In this document: piece after piece, positions 1 through 8,722 of the stretch
How the letters are laid out: every line of letters begins with the position of its first letter
Numbering within the stretch: position 1 is the first letter of the stretch
Assembly (NCBI RefSeq): GCF_900105155.1
Contig: NZ_LT629762.1
Span: 124,001-188,000, forward strand
Length of the DNA stretch: 64,000 nucleotides
Direction of reading: 5' to 3'
DNA from: Pseudomonas prosekii
GTDB lineage: Bacteria; Pseudomonadota; Gammaproteobacteria; Pseudomonadales; Pseudomonadaceae
The notes under the pieces: generated by a model
Told to the model about the DNA's origin: nothing
The model's database searches: none
The model's input: the letters and a program-made list of their open reading frames with translations, nothing else
Position numbers and translations under genes: made by a program

Positions 1-347
1 GCGCATTGGCAATCGCCCAATTCGACGGCGACTCGCTGAGATTCGTCGGCATCGGTAACATCGGCGCCTGCCTGATTGCCCCGGACAAGTCCCGTGGCCT
101 GGCCTCGCATCCCGGAATCGTCGGTGGCCAATATCGGAAAGCCCAACCCTTTGACTATGCTCACGTGAATGGACAGTTATTGATCATGTACAGCGACGGC
201 CTGCAGTCTCGTTGGAATCTGCAAGATTACCCCGGCCTGGTGCACCGCCATCCCGCCGTGATTGCCGCCATTTTGCACCGCGACTTCTGCCGTGGGCGCG
301 ACGACGTCACGGTGCTGGTCGTGGCTCTGGAGGCCGCCCATGGCTGA
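1..347 (+). CDS. RsbX/SpoIIE-type serine phosphatase, C-terminal part (5' end outside window)
   Basis: The reading frame is open from the window edge, so this is the 3' part of a longer gene; the TTG near position 6 is not a real start. The fragment carries the end of a PP2C/SpoIIE phosphatase fold: GIGNIG near residue 17, a YSDGL segment, and RGRDDVTVLV near the C-terminus with the paired acidic residues that bind metal in this family. The wording is closest to RsbX-like phosphatases that reset stressosome or anti-sigma partner-switching modules by dephosphorylating serine residues. It overlaps the next kinase gene by 8 nt (ATGGCTGA), which argues for translational coupling. The upstream part, where RsbR/S/T-like genes would be expected, is not visible, so the stressosome assignment is inference. 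Confidence 0.75.
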   Translation, partial: ALAIAQFDGDSLRFVGIGNIGACLIAPDKSRGLASHPGIVGGQYRKAQPFDYAHVNGQLLIMYSDGLQSRWNLQDYPGLVHRHPAVIAAILHRDFCRGRDDVTVLVVALEAAHG

Positions 348-1227
348 TTCACTGAACCTGACGCCGAACCTGACGCCCGATGAACAAGCGGCGCTGATCG
401 CGCAGTTGCAGAGCGAAGCCAACGCCCTGCGTGAAGAGCTGGACGAGACCAATCAGGGCGTCCTGGCGTTGTACGCCGAGCTGGATCAGCAGGCCGATCA
501 ATTGCGCCAGGCGTCGGACCTGAAAAGCCGTTTCCTGTCGTACATGAGCCATGAATTCCGCACCCCGCTGGGCTCGATCCTGAGCATCACCGGGCTGCTG
601 ACCGATGAACTCGACGGGCCGCTGAGCAGCGAACAGCACAAACAAGTGGCGTTCGTCAGCGGTGCCGCACGCGAGTTGAGCGACATGGTCGACGACCTGC
701 TAGACCTGGCGAAGATCGAAGCCGGGCGCATCACCATCTCGCCGGGCTGGTTCGACATGTTCGACCTGTTCTCGGCGTTGCGCGGGATGTTCCGGCCGAT
801 TGTCGATGGCGGCGCGGTGGATCTGATTTTCGAAGAACCGGTGGGCATTCCACGGCTGTTTACCGATGACAAGAAACTCGCGCAGATCCTGCGCAACTTC
901 ATTTCCAACTCGCTGAAGTTCACCACACGCGGTGAAGTGCGGGTTTCGGCGCGGCTCGAAGACGGCGATTGCATCCGCTTCGCCGTCACCGATACCGGAA
1001 TAGGTATCGCCCCGGAGCTACATGGCGCATTGTTCGAGGACTTTTCGCAGGTCGACTCACCTTTGCAGAAACGCTTGCGCGGCACCGGGCTAGGCTTGTC
1101 GCTGTGCAAACGCTTCGCCGCGCTCCTCGGTGGCGAGGTCGGGGTGCAGAGCACGCCGGGCACTGGCTCGACCTTTTTTGTGATCATCCCGCTGGCCATT
1201 CCTGTGGAGCCCGCCGATGAAACGTGA
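340..1227 (+). CDS. Soluble sensor histidine kinase (coiled coil-HisKA-HATPase)
   Basis: A 295-residue kinase read from the ATG at 340, inside the end of the preceding phosphatase gene. Residues about 14-62 form a glutamine- and glutamate-rich coiled coil, followed by an H-box SHEFRTPL with the phospho-accepting histidine at residue 71. The HATPase_c domain shows the N-box (NFISNSLKF), G1 (DTGIGI) and G2 (GTGLGLSL). There is no membrane segment and no sensory domain of its own, so it probably receives its input from a cytoplasmic partner such as the upstream phosphatase or stressosome module. It overlaps the following hybrid kinase by 11 nt. Family assignment is certain; the signal is unknown. 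Confidence 0.9.
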   Translation: MADSLNLTPNLTPDEQAALIAQLQSEANALREELDETNQGVLALYAELDQQADQLRQASDLKSRFLSYMSHEFRTPLGSILSITGLLTDELDGPLSSEQHKQVAFVSGAARELSDMVDDLLDLAKIEAGRITISPGWFDMFDLFSALRGMFRPIVDGGAVDLIFEEPVGIPRLFTDDKKLAQILRNFISNSLKFTTRGEVRVSARLEDGDCIRFAVTDTGIGIAPELHGALFEDFSQVDSPLQKRLRGTGLGLSLCKRFAALLGGEVGVQSTPGTGSTFFVIIPLAIPVEPADET

Positions 1228-3160
1228 CATCCGCTTGTTGATCGTCGATGACAACGTCGCCACTCGCTACGCCCTGCGCCGGCGCCTGGAAAGCCACGGC
1301 TATGCGATTCTCGAAGCCGGCACCGGTGGCGATGGCTTGGCGCTGATCGACAGCGAACGGATCGATGCGCTGATCCTCGACGTCAACCTGCCGGACATGA
1401 GCGGCTTCGACATCGTGCGCAAACTGCGCGCCGAAGTGGCCACCGCCCTGCTCCCGGTGATTCACGTGTCGGCGGCCTCGATCCAGACCGGCGACATCAT
1501 CACCGGCCTCGACGCGGGCGCCGACGCTTACCTGATTCACCCGGTGGACCCGGACGTGCTGTTGGCGACCTTGCGCACGCTTATGCGGGTGCGCGATACC
1601 GAGAACGCGCTGCGTGAGAGTGAGGCGCGCTTTCGCGAGATTTTTACCAATGTCTCGGCGCCTATCGCGGTGATGGACGCGACGCTGAAAGTCCACGAAT
1701 GCAACCATGCGTTTGCTCAGCTGATTCAGGAAAACCTCGACCCGGACACGTTACGTGAATGTTTCGCCGACGATCAGGGCGCAGTAATTGATGAACTGCG
1801 CCTGCGCCTGGCTTACGGCGAGCGCTGGAAAGGCACGCTGAACATGCGCGTCGAAGGTCAGGAGCGCGAGACCGAGTGGCAGATTTCGCCGTATCGCACG
1901 CCGGAATTGAGCCTGGTGTTTGTCGAAGACGTCACCGAACACCGCCATCGCGAACGCTCGCACCTGGCGCGTCTCGACGACGTCACCACGCAATTGGCCA
2001 AGGAAGTCGCTGAACGCGCGCGCACCGAGGCGCAACTGCTGCAAGTGCAGAAAATGGACGCGCTGGGCAAGTTGACTGGGGGCATTGCTCACGATTTCAA
2101 TAATTTGCTCACTGGCATCATTACCAGCCTGGAATTGATTCAGAAACGGGTCAGCGATTCACGTCTGGACAAGGTGCAGTTTTACGCCGAAGCGGCGCTG
2201 AATTCGGCGATGAGCGCCGCCGCGCTGACCCATCGTCTGTTGGCGTTTGCTCGTCAACAACCGTTGGACACGCGCCCGGTGGACATCAACGAACATGTGC
2301 GTTCGCTGGAAGAATTGCTAGTGCGCACGATTGGTGAACGGATTGCGCTGAAGCTGGAATTGACCAACAAAGCGGCGATTGCCTTGGTCGATCCGATTCA
2401 GCTGGAAAGCGCGGTGCTCAATCTGGTGATCAACGCCCGCGATGCGTTGCCTCAGGGCGGCAATATCTGGGTCAGCACGTACGCCGCGTACTCGCACGGC
2501 GACCCGAACATGACCGACGGCGCGTACATCGCGCTGGCCGTGCGCGACGACGGCACTGGCATTGAACACAACGTGATCGATAAGGTGTTCGACCCGTTTT
2601 TCACCACCAAACCGCTGGGCCAGGGCACCGGGTTGGGGCTCTCGACCATTTACGGTTTCGCCCGCCAGTCCGGCGGCGATGCGCACATCCGCAGCGTCGC
2701 ACGGCGCGGCACGGAAGTGACGATCATGTTGCCGGCGAGTGCTGAGCCGCTGATGGAGGTAGTCGAGCCGGTGGTGGTCGATTCCCAAGGCGCAGGCGAG
2801 CATGTGTTGATTGTCGAAGACATGCCCTCGGTGCGTATGTTCGTCGCCGAGGTGCTGACCGATGCCGGTTACCGCTGCACCCAGGCGGGCGATATCGAAA
2901 CAGCGCTGGAACGCTTGCAGAACGACTTGACCATCGACCTGATGCTCACCGATGTCGGCCTGCCCCGCATGACCGGCCGCGAGCTGGCAGACGTCGCCCG
3001 CGGCTGGCGCGAAGCCTTGCCGATCCTGTTCATGACCGGCTACGCCGAAAACGCCCTCAACCGCCAAGTCTTCCTCGGCGAAGGCATGGACATGCTGGTC
3101 AAACCCTTCCAGATCAGCGAACTCCTGGAAAAAGTCCGCCGCAGCCTCGACGGCACCTGA
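1217..3160 (+). CDS. Hybrid histidine kinase/response regulator, REC-PAS-HisKA-HATPase-REC
   Basis: A 647-residue cytoplasmic protein. An N-terminal receiver has the phosphorylatable aspartate at residue 55 (LILDVNLPD). A PAS-like segment follows at about 130-235 and a short coiled coil precedes the kinase core. The kinase H-box is GGIAHDFNNLL with histidine at residue 292, the type common in cytoplasmic hybrid kinases. The ATPase core carries NARDALP, DDGTGI and GTGLGLSTIYGF. A second receiver ends the protein with aspartate at residue 579 (LTDVGLPRM). The gene overlaps the preceding kinase by 11 nt, so phosphatase, kinase and hybrid kinase are probably co-expressed; phosphotransfer from the small kinase to the first receiver is a reasonable inference. 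No DNA-binding output domain is present. Confidence 0.92.
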   Translation: MKRDIRLLIVDDNVATRYALRRRLESHGYAILEAGTGGDGLALIDSERIDALILDVNLPDMSGFDIVRKLRAEVATALLPVIHVSAASIQTGDIITGLDAGADAYLIHPVDPDVLLATLRTLMRVRDTENALRESEARFREIFTNVSAPIAVMDATLKVHECNHAFAQLIQENLDPDTLRECFADDQGAVIDELRLRLAYGERWKGTLNMRVEGQERETEWQISPYRTPELSLVFVEDVTEHRHRERSHLARLDDVTTQLAKEVAERARTEAQLLQVQKMDALGKLTGGIAHDFNNLLTGIITSLELIQKRVSDSRLDKVQFYAEAALNSAMSAAALTHRLLAFARQQPLDTRPVDINEHVRSLEELLVRTIGERIALKLELTNKAAIALVDPIQLESAVLNLVINARDALPQGGNIWVSTYAAYSHGDPNMTDGAYIALAVRDDGTGIEHNVIDKVFDPFFTTKPLGQGTGLGLSTIYGFARQSGGDAHIRSVARRGTEVTIMLPASAEPLMEVVEPVVVDSQGAGEHVLIVEDMPSVRMFVAEVLTDAGYRCTQAGDIETALERLQNDLTIDLMLTDVGLPRMTGRELADVARGWREALPILFMTGYAENALNRQVFLGEGMDMLVKPFQISELLEKVRRSLDGT

Positions 3161-3169
3161 CGGCGCCAT

Positions 3170-3549
3170 CGCGAGCGAGCTCACTCCCACACGGGATCAA
3201 CCCAAGACCTGTAGGAGCTGAGCTTGCTCGCGAAAGCGGTGGGTCATTAAGAAATGATCTGGCTGACACGGCCTCATCGCGGGCAAGCCTTGCTCCCACA
3301 GGGATTCGCGCCCAACACAGCATTAGTGCCCAATCCAAAAACCTGTGGGATCCCTGTTTACCCAAGCATTTGTGCCCAACCCAAATCCCTGTGGGAGCCG
3401 AGCTTGCTCGCGATGGCGGTGGGTCATTGAGAAATGATCTGGCTGACACGGCCTCATCGCGAGCAGGCTCACTCCTACAGGGATTGGCGTCAGACACAGC
3501 ATTTGTGCCCAACACAAATCCCCTGTAGGAGTGAGCCTGCTCGCGATGG
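3170..3549. repeat. REP cluster between convergent genes, with a 180-bp internal duplication
   Basis: The whole 410-base gap between the hybrid kinase and the UvrA paralogue is made of REP palindromes of the type CGCGAGC..GCTCACTCC and its complement, seen at about 3170-3191, 3211-3234, 3278-3300, 3391-3415, 3457-3480 and 3524-3548. The text starting GGGTCATTAAGAAATG at 3241 recurs with one change at 3421, a duplication period of exactly 180 bp. Short reading frames through this block are not genes: they only translate the repeats. The position between convergent genes fits the usual REP preference for 3' ends. Confidence 0.9.
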
Positions 3550-3570
3550 GGCCCGCGCGGGCGCCATTGA

Positions 3571-6201
3571 TCATCCAAGCACTTTGGCCAGGAACGGTGC
3601 GGTGCGGCTTTTCTTGTTTTTTGCGACGGTTTGCGGAGTGCCTGCCACGACGATTTTGCCGCCCTGATCCCCTGCCCCCGGCCCGATGTCGATCACCCAG
3701 TCGCTCTGCGCAACCACGCGCATTTCGTGTTCGACGACGATCACCGTGTGCCCGCCCGTGACCAGCGTATCCAGCTGTTCCAGCAACCGATCGACGTCAC
3801 GCGGATGCAGCCCGGTGGTCGGCTCATCCAGCACATACAACGTCGCGCCACGCTGACTGCGTTGCAGCTCAGTCGCCAGTTTGATCCGCTGCGCTTCACC
3901 GCCCGAGAGCTCCGTCGCCGGTTGCCCGAGGCGCAAATAACCCAAACCAATATCGCGCAGCACTTCCAGCGAACGGCGAATACCCGCCTGCTCGGCAAAC
4001 ACCGTTACCGCCTCATCCACAGTCAACTGCAGCACCTGCGCAATACTCAAGCCCTGCCAGGTAATCGCCAGCGTCTGCGGGTTATAACGGGCGCCGTGAC
4101 ACGTCGGGCAAGGCGCATAAACGCTCGGCATAAACAGCAACTCGACACTGACAAAACCCTCGCCCTCACACGTCGGGCAACGACCCTTGGCGACGTTGAA
4201 GGAGAACTGCCCGGCGTCGTACCCCTCGGCCTGCGCCTCTGGCGTCGCCGCATACAGCTTGCGCACGTTGTCGAACAGCCCGGTGTAGGTCGCCAGATTC
4301 GAGCGCGGCGTACGGCCGATCGGTTTCTGATCGACTTGCACCAGACGCTTGATCGACTCCAGCCCCGCCGTCACCTGACCGCCACTGACCTGTGGCGCGT
4401 CATCTTCGAGGCTCAACTCCTCGGTTTCGCCAGCATTCGCCGACCGCCCCAGATGCGCGCCGACCAGCTCCAGCAACGCCTGGCTGACCAGACTCGACTT
4501 GCCGGAACCGGAAACACCGGTCACCGAGGTGAAACAACCCAAGGGAAACTCGGCGCTTAAATTATTCAAGTTGTTGCGCGTAATCCCTTCAAGCTTCAGC
4601 CAGCCAGTCGGCTTGCGTATAACGCGTTTTTTACTCACCTCTTCAACGAACAAATAGGCGCGGGTTTGCGAGTCAGAAATATCCGCCAAACCCGGCGGCG
4701 GTCCGCTATACAGAATCCGCCCACCGTGCTCGCCAGCCGCCGGCCCGACATCAATCAGCCAATCGGCGCGGCGCATGGTTTCCAGATCATGCTCGACCAC
4801 AAACAGCGTGTTGCCCGCCGCTTTCAAACGTTGCAAGGCTTCGAACAGCGCCTCGCCATCCGCCGGATGCAGACCGGCCGACGGTTCGTCCAACACATAA
4901 ATCACGCCGAACAACTGCGAACCCAATTGCGTTGCCAGGCGCAAGCGCTGCAACTCGCCGGACGACAGCGTCGGCGTGCTGCGCTCCAGCGCCAGGTAAC
5001 CGAGACCGAGGTCGGTCAAGGTGCTGACCCGCTCGAGCAAGTCCTGGGCAATGCGTTGCGCCGCCAGACGTTTCTCCACCGACAGGTTCGGCGTATGGCG
5101 CACGTCCGGGGCGTTCGCGTGGCCACTGCCACCTTGGGCGACGCGCTGCTCGCGGGCCTCGCGAGTCTGGCTGTGGCTGAGCACCTCACCGGATTCATCA
5201 GCCTGTTCGAGATAACTCTGCGCCGCCACGGGCCGCAGCACTTCGGCGACTTGCAGCAAAGTCATTTGCGACAGCTCGCCGATGTCGAAACCGGCAAACG
5301 TCACCGCCAACGCTTCACGCTTCAGGCGTTTGCCCTCGCACAACGGGCACGGGCTGCCGAGCATGAACTGCGAAACGCGCTTCTTCATCAACGCGCTTTG
5401 CGAATGGCTGAAGGTGTGCAGGATGTAGCGCCGAGCGCCGGTAAAGGTGCCTTGGTAACTCGGCTCCATTTTGCGCTGCAGGGCGACTTTGGTTTCTTCC
5501 GGGGTGAGCCCGGCGTACACCGGCACCGTTGGCGACTCTTCGGTGAAGAGAATCCAGTCGCGCTGCTTTTTCGGCAGTTTGCGCCACGGGATATCGACGT
5601 CGATGCCCATGGTCACGAGGATGTCGCGCAGGTTTTGCCCTTGCCACGCCAGCGGCCAGGAAGCGATGGCGCGTTGGCGGATAGTCAGGTTCGGGTCCGG
5701 GACCATCAGCGCTTCGGTCACTTCATAGACGCGGCCCAAACCATGACATTCGGGGCAGGCGCCTTGCGGGGTGTTCGGCGAGAAGTCCTCGGCGTACAAC
5801 ATCGCCTGCCCCGGCGGATAACTGCCGGCGCGCGAATACAGCATGCGGATCAGGCTGGACAACGTGGTGACGCTGCCCACCGAAGAACGTGTACTCGGCG
5901 TACCGCGCTGCTGTTGCAGGGCCACGGCCGGCGGCAAGCCTTCAATGGAATCGACATCCGGCACGCCGACCTGATCGATCAGGCGCCGCGCATACGGCGC
6001 CACCGATTCGAAATAGCGCCGCTGCGCCTCGGCGTACAGGGTCGAAAAGGCCAGCGACGATTTGCCCGAACCGGACACCCCGGTAAACACCACCAAGGCG
6101 TCACGCGGGATGTCCACGTCGACGTTCTTGAGGTTGTGCTCCCGGGCGCCACGCACCCTGACCATGCCGGAGGAAGGGGTTGCGGTGCGCTTTGAAGTCA
6201 T
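3571..6201 (-). CDS. UvrA-family ABC ATPase (UvrA2-like paralogue)
   Basis: An 876-residue protein with the complete double ABC ATPase architecture of UvrA: Walker A GVSGSGKSS at residues 41-49 and again in the second half, signature motifs SSGELQRLRLA and LSGGEAQRIKLA, and Walker B regions LDEPSAGLHP and LDEPTTGLHP. Zinc-finger cysteines are visible in CPECHG, CPLCEG and the pair CPTCEG / CPTCHG. It is shorter than the housekeeping UvrA (about 940 residues) and has no ssb neighbour, so it is probably the second paralogue found in many pseudomonads, sometimes tied to DNA-damage tolerance or drug resistance. DNA-damage recognition is the family role; whether it works with UvrB is not visible here. 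It is transcribed alone, convergent with the kinase operon. Confidence 0.9.
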   Translation of the reverse strand: MTSKRTATPSSGMVRVRGAREHNLKNVDVDIPRDALVVFTGVSGSGKSSLAFSTLYAEAQRRYFESVAPYARRLIDQVGVPDVDSIEGLPPAVALQQQRGTPSTRSSVGSVTTLSSLIRMLYSRAGSYPPGQAMLYAEDFSPNTPQGACPECHGLGRVYEVTEALMVPDPNLTIRQRAIASWPLAWQGQNLRDILVTMGIDVDIPWRKLPKKQRDWILFTEESPTVPVYAGLTPEETKVALQRKMEPSYQGTFTGARRYILHTFSHSQSALMKKRVSQFMLGSPCPLCEGKRLKREALAVTFAGFDIGELSQMTLLQVAEVLRPVAAQSYLEQADESGEVLSHSQTREAREQRVAQGGSGHANAPDVRHTPNLSVEKRLAAQRIAQDLLERVSTLTDLGLGYLALERSTPTLSSGELQRLRLATQLGSQLFGVIYVLDEPSAGLHPADGEALFEALQRLKAAGNTLFVVEHDLETMRRADWLIDVGPAAGEHGGRILYSGPPPGLADISDSQTRAYLFVEEVSKKRVIRKPTGWLKLEGITRNNLNNLSAEFPLGCFTSVTGVSGSGKSSLVSQALLELVGAHLGRSANAGETEELSLEDDAPQVSGGQVTAGLESIKRLVQVDQKPIGRTPRSNLATYTGLFDNVRKLYAATPEAQAEGYDAGQFSFNVAKGRCPTCEGEGFVSVELLFMPSVYAPCPTCHGARYNPQTLAITWQGLSIAQVLQLTVDEAVTVFAEQAGIRRSLEVLRDIGLGYLRLGQPATELSGGEAQRIKLATELQRSQRGATLYVLDEPTTGLHPRDVDRLLEQLDTLVTGGHTVIVVEHEMRVVAQSDWVIDIGPGAGDQGGKIVVAGTPQTVAKNKKSRTAPFLAKVLG

Positions 6202-6326
6202 GGGCCAGCCTTAATTACAGGTGTATTTTTTGAACGCGATAACGATACGGACAGGGCTCGGCCGCGATCGTGCGATTGAAATCGACGTTGCGCACAGACA
6301 TCACCCCAAAGCACATGCACAAAAAC

Positions 6327-6420
6327 CTGTAGGAGCGAGGCTTGCCCGCGAAGGCGTCTTCACAGTCACCATGGATGTCGACTGAAATGACGCCTTCGCG
6401 GGCAAGCCATGCTCCTACAG
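6327..6420. repeat. REP doublet (REPIN-like)
   Basis: Two inverted copies face each other: CTGTAGGAGCGAGGCTTGCC at the left and GGCAAGCCATGCTCCTACAG at the right, with GAAGGCGTC / GACGCCTTC extending the symmetry inward. The element is about 94 bp and fits the REPIN architecture of two REPs around a short spacer. It sits between the start of the UvrA paralogue and the 3' end of the next hybrid kinase. Confidence 0.85.
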
Positions 6421-6429
6421 AGTTATGTG

Positions 6430-8607
6430 TCAGCCATTGAGGACGGCGCGAACCATCTGCGTCAGCGCTTCGGGGCCGTAGGGTTTGCTGAGCAGGTGCG
6501 TGTCCGGGCTCAATTGGTGATTGCGCGAAATGATGTCGCGCGTATGCCCGGAGGTGAACAGCACCGCCACTTGCGGGTTTTGCACTTTGGCCCACGCCGC
6601 CAGGTCGGAACTCTTGATCAGCCCGGGCATGACCACGTCGGTGAAAATCAGGTCGACGACCAAACCTTCCAGCAACATTTGCATCGCGATGTCGCCGTTG
6701 CTCGCGGTGAGCACCTGATAACCCTCCTCGCGCAGCAATTCGACCACCGAGACGCGCACCGCTTCGTTGTCCTCGACCACCAGAACCGTTTCATGCCCAC
6801 CGCGCTGCTGTGCGGTCGGCAATGCCGGTTCACCCGGCAACGCGCGCAAACTGCGCGGGAAGTACATCTGCACGCGCGTGCCTTCGCCGGGCACGCTGGA
6901 CATCTCGATGTGACCGCCGCTCTGTTTGACGAAACCGAAAACCATGCTCAAGCCGAGCCCGGTGCCCTGGCCGTCAGCCTTGGTAGTGAAGAACGGTTCG
7001 AAGGCCTGCGCCAACACCTCCGGCGACATGCCGCTGCCGGTGTCTTGCACCGCCACGCGCACATAATCGCCGGCGACAATGCCTTTACCGGCGCAAAACC
7101 GCCGGTCGAGGGCGATGTTTTCGGCGCTCAAGTCAATCGTGCCCTCGCCGCGCATGGCGTCGCGGGCATTGATCGCCAGATTGAGGATGGCGTTTTCCAG
7201 TTGGTTGCGATCGACGTGCAGACGCCACGACTCATCGGGGATATTCACATTGATCTGGATGGTTTCGCCAAGCGCGCGTTGCATCAATTCTTCGAGGCCG
7301 TCGAAGATTTTCCGTGGGTCACACACCGCCGGCGACAGCGGTTGGCGGCGGGCGAACGCGAGCAGCTGCGAGGACAGCTTGGCCCCGCGCTCGACCGCAG
7401 CAATCGAGGCTTTGACCCGACGCTGCACGTTGGCATTGTCCGGTTCATGCCGGGCGAGCAAGTGCAGGTTGCCGGCAATCACTTGCAGCAGATTATTGAA
7501 GTCATGGGCGACGCCACCGGTGAGGCCGCCAATCGCTTCCAGTTTCTGCGACTGGCGCAGCTGTTCTTCGGCCGCCAGCCGCGCGCCGACTTCATTGGCC
7601 ACACGCTCTTCGAGATTGCGGGTGAACTTGAGCAACGATTCTTCGGCGATCTTGCGTTCGTGAATGTCGATCAACACGCCGGGAAAACGAAACGCCCGGC
7701 CCTGTTCATTGAACTCGCAACAACCGCTGGCGAGCACCCACAGGTAACTGCCGTCGGGGCGCATTACCCGATATTCCGCGTTGTACGGCGCGCCGGTTTT
7801 CACCGCTTGCTCGACCCGTTCCTGCACCCAGCTGTGGTCATCAGGATGAATCCGCGATTCAGCGATGCGCGCTGGCAGGTCGGCCAGATTGCATCCGGCA
7901 GGATAAGAAAAGGTTCGGGCAAAACGCTCGTCGCCGGACAGCACATTGGCTTCGAGGTCCCAGACGAACGAGCCGATCAACGCCCCGGCATTCAGCGCCA
8001 GGCGCACGCGCTCGTTGTCGGCGCGATAAGCATCCTCGGCGGCTTGGCGGCGGCGCTCGGAAATCACATGCGCGGTGGTCTCGACCACCATCGCCATGAC
8101 CCCGCCGGGCCGCCCTTCATCGTTGGCGACCGGGCTGTAATAGAGGTCCATCCAGACTTGTTCCGGAATGCCGTCGCGGAGCAATTCCAGCTCTTTACTG
8201 CGGTAGGACAACGTGCCGCCCGCCAGGCAGGTATCGACCACGTGCCGGTTGAAGTCGGCGACTTCCGGCCAGCCCAGTTCAACTGGCGAGCCCAACAGAT
8301 AAGGGTGGCGCCCGCCAGCAAACACCGAGTACGCATCGTTGTAGATCATGTAGCCGAGCGGACCCCAGAGCATCACCATCGGCAATGGCGACGCCAGCAT
8401 CAACTGCACGGTACTGCTCAGGCTGCGCGGCCATTGATCAATGTGTCCAAGCTCAGTCTGGCTCCAGTCGAACGCACAGATGCGCCCGGCCATTTCGCCG
8501 TTCCAGCCAACACAACCGTGGTTATCGGAAAGAAACTGCATCGACTGACTCTGTGTCCTGTGGTGACGCCCGTTGGTTTCGAGCACGCTGAGTGCCATTG
8601 GTTTCAT
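6430..8607 (-). CDS. PAS hybrid sensor histidine kinase with C-terminal receiver
   Basis: A 725-residue cytoplasmic kinase. The first 330 residues hold two PAS/PAC-type regions (about 60-190 and 205-330; the second includes YRVMRPDGSYLWVLASG and ends in IDIHERK). A coiled coil leads to the kinase core with GGVAHDFNNLL, histidine at residue 368. ATP-binding motifs are NARDAM, DTGSGM and GTGLGLSMVFGF. The C-terminal receiver has its aspartate at residue 657 (FTDVVMPG). There is no membrane segment and no output domain, so its target is a separate protein. The ATG at 8607 is followed by others at residues 4 and 23 and none has a strong ribosome site, so the exact start is uncertain. No partner regulator lies next to it. 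Confidence 0.9.
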   Translation of the reverse strand: MKPMALSVLETNGRHHRTQSQSMQFLSDNHGCVGWNGEMAGRICAFDWSQTELGHIDQWPRSLSSTVQLMLASPLPMVMLWGPLGYMIYNDAYSVFAGGRHPYLLGSPVELGWPEVADFNRHVVDTCLAGGTLSYRSKELELLRDGIPEQVWMDLYYSPVANDEGRPGGVMAMVVETTAHVISERRRQAAEDAYRADNERVRLALNAGALIGSFVWDLEANVLSGDERFARTFSYPAGCNLADLPARIAESRIHPDDHSWVQERVEQAVKTGAPYNAEYRVMRPDGSYLWVLASGCCEFNEQGRAFRFPGVLIDIHERKIAEESLLKFTRNLEERVANEVGARLAAEEQLRQSQKLEAIGGLTGGVAHDFNNLLQVIAGNLHLLARHEPDNANVQRRVKASIAAVERGAKLSSQLLAFARRQPLSPAVCDPRKIFDGLEELMQRALGETIQINVNIPDESWRLHVDRNQLENAILNLAINARDAMRGEGTIDLSAENIALDRRFCAGKGIVAGDYVRVAVQDTGSGMSPEVLAQAFEPFFTTKADGQGTGLGLSMVFGFVKQSGGHIEMSSVPGEGTRVQMYFPRSLRALPGEPALPTAQQRGGHETVLVVEDNEAVRVSVVELLREEGYQVLTASNGDIAMQMLLEGLVVDLIFTDVVMPGLIKSSDLAAWAKVQNPQVAVLFTSGHTRDIISRNHQLSPDTHLLSKPYGPEALTQMVRAVLNG

Positions 8608-8722
8608 AGAGTTATAGCTGAGCGAAGATTTCGCAGCGGCTGTCGGTCATCGAGTGGCGGTGACTGTGGACGCAGCCTCGCTGGAGCTCGGCAGCTGCTA
8701 CAGGTCTGGCGGCGCCTGCGGG

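Noticed and set aside
3114..3578. Short open frames through the REP cluster, such as a 154-residue one
   Set aside because: They translate repeated text (EPARDEAVSARSF-like) from REP palindromes in several places in the window; no ribosome site and no family.
4666..6195. A 509-residue open frame antisense to the UvrA paralogue
   Set aside because: The sense frame has all UvrA motifs; the antisense protein has no recognisable domain and the arginine-, glutamine- and histidine-rich composition typical of GC-rich shadow frames.
8608..8722. A small gene between the hybrid kinase and gntR
   Set aside because: The stretch contains a degenerate repeat (GCAGCCTCGCTGGAGCTCGG with a distant inverted copy) and no plausible start with a ribosome site.
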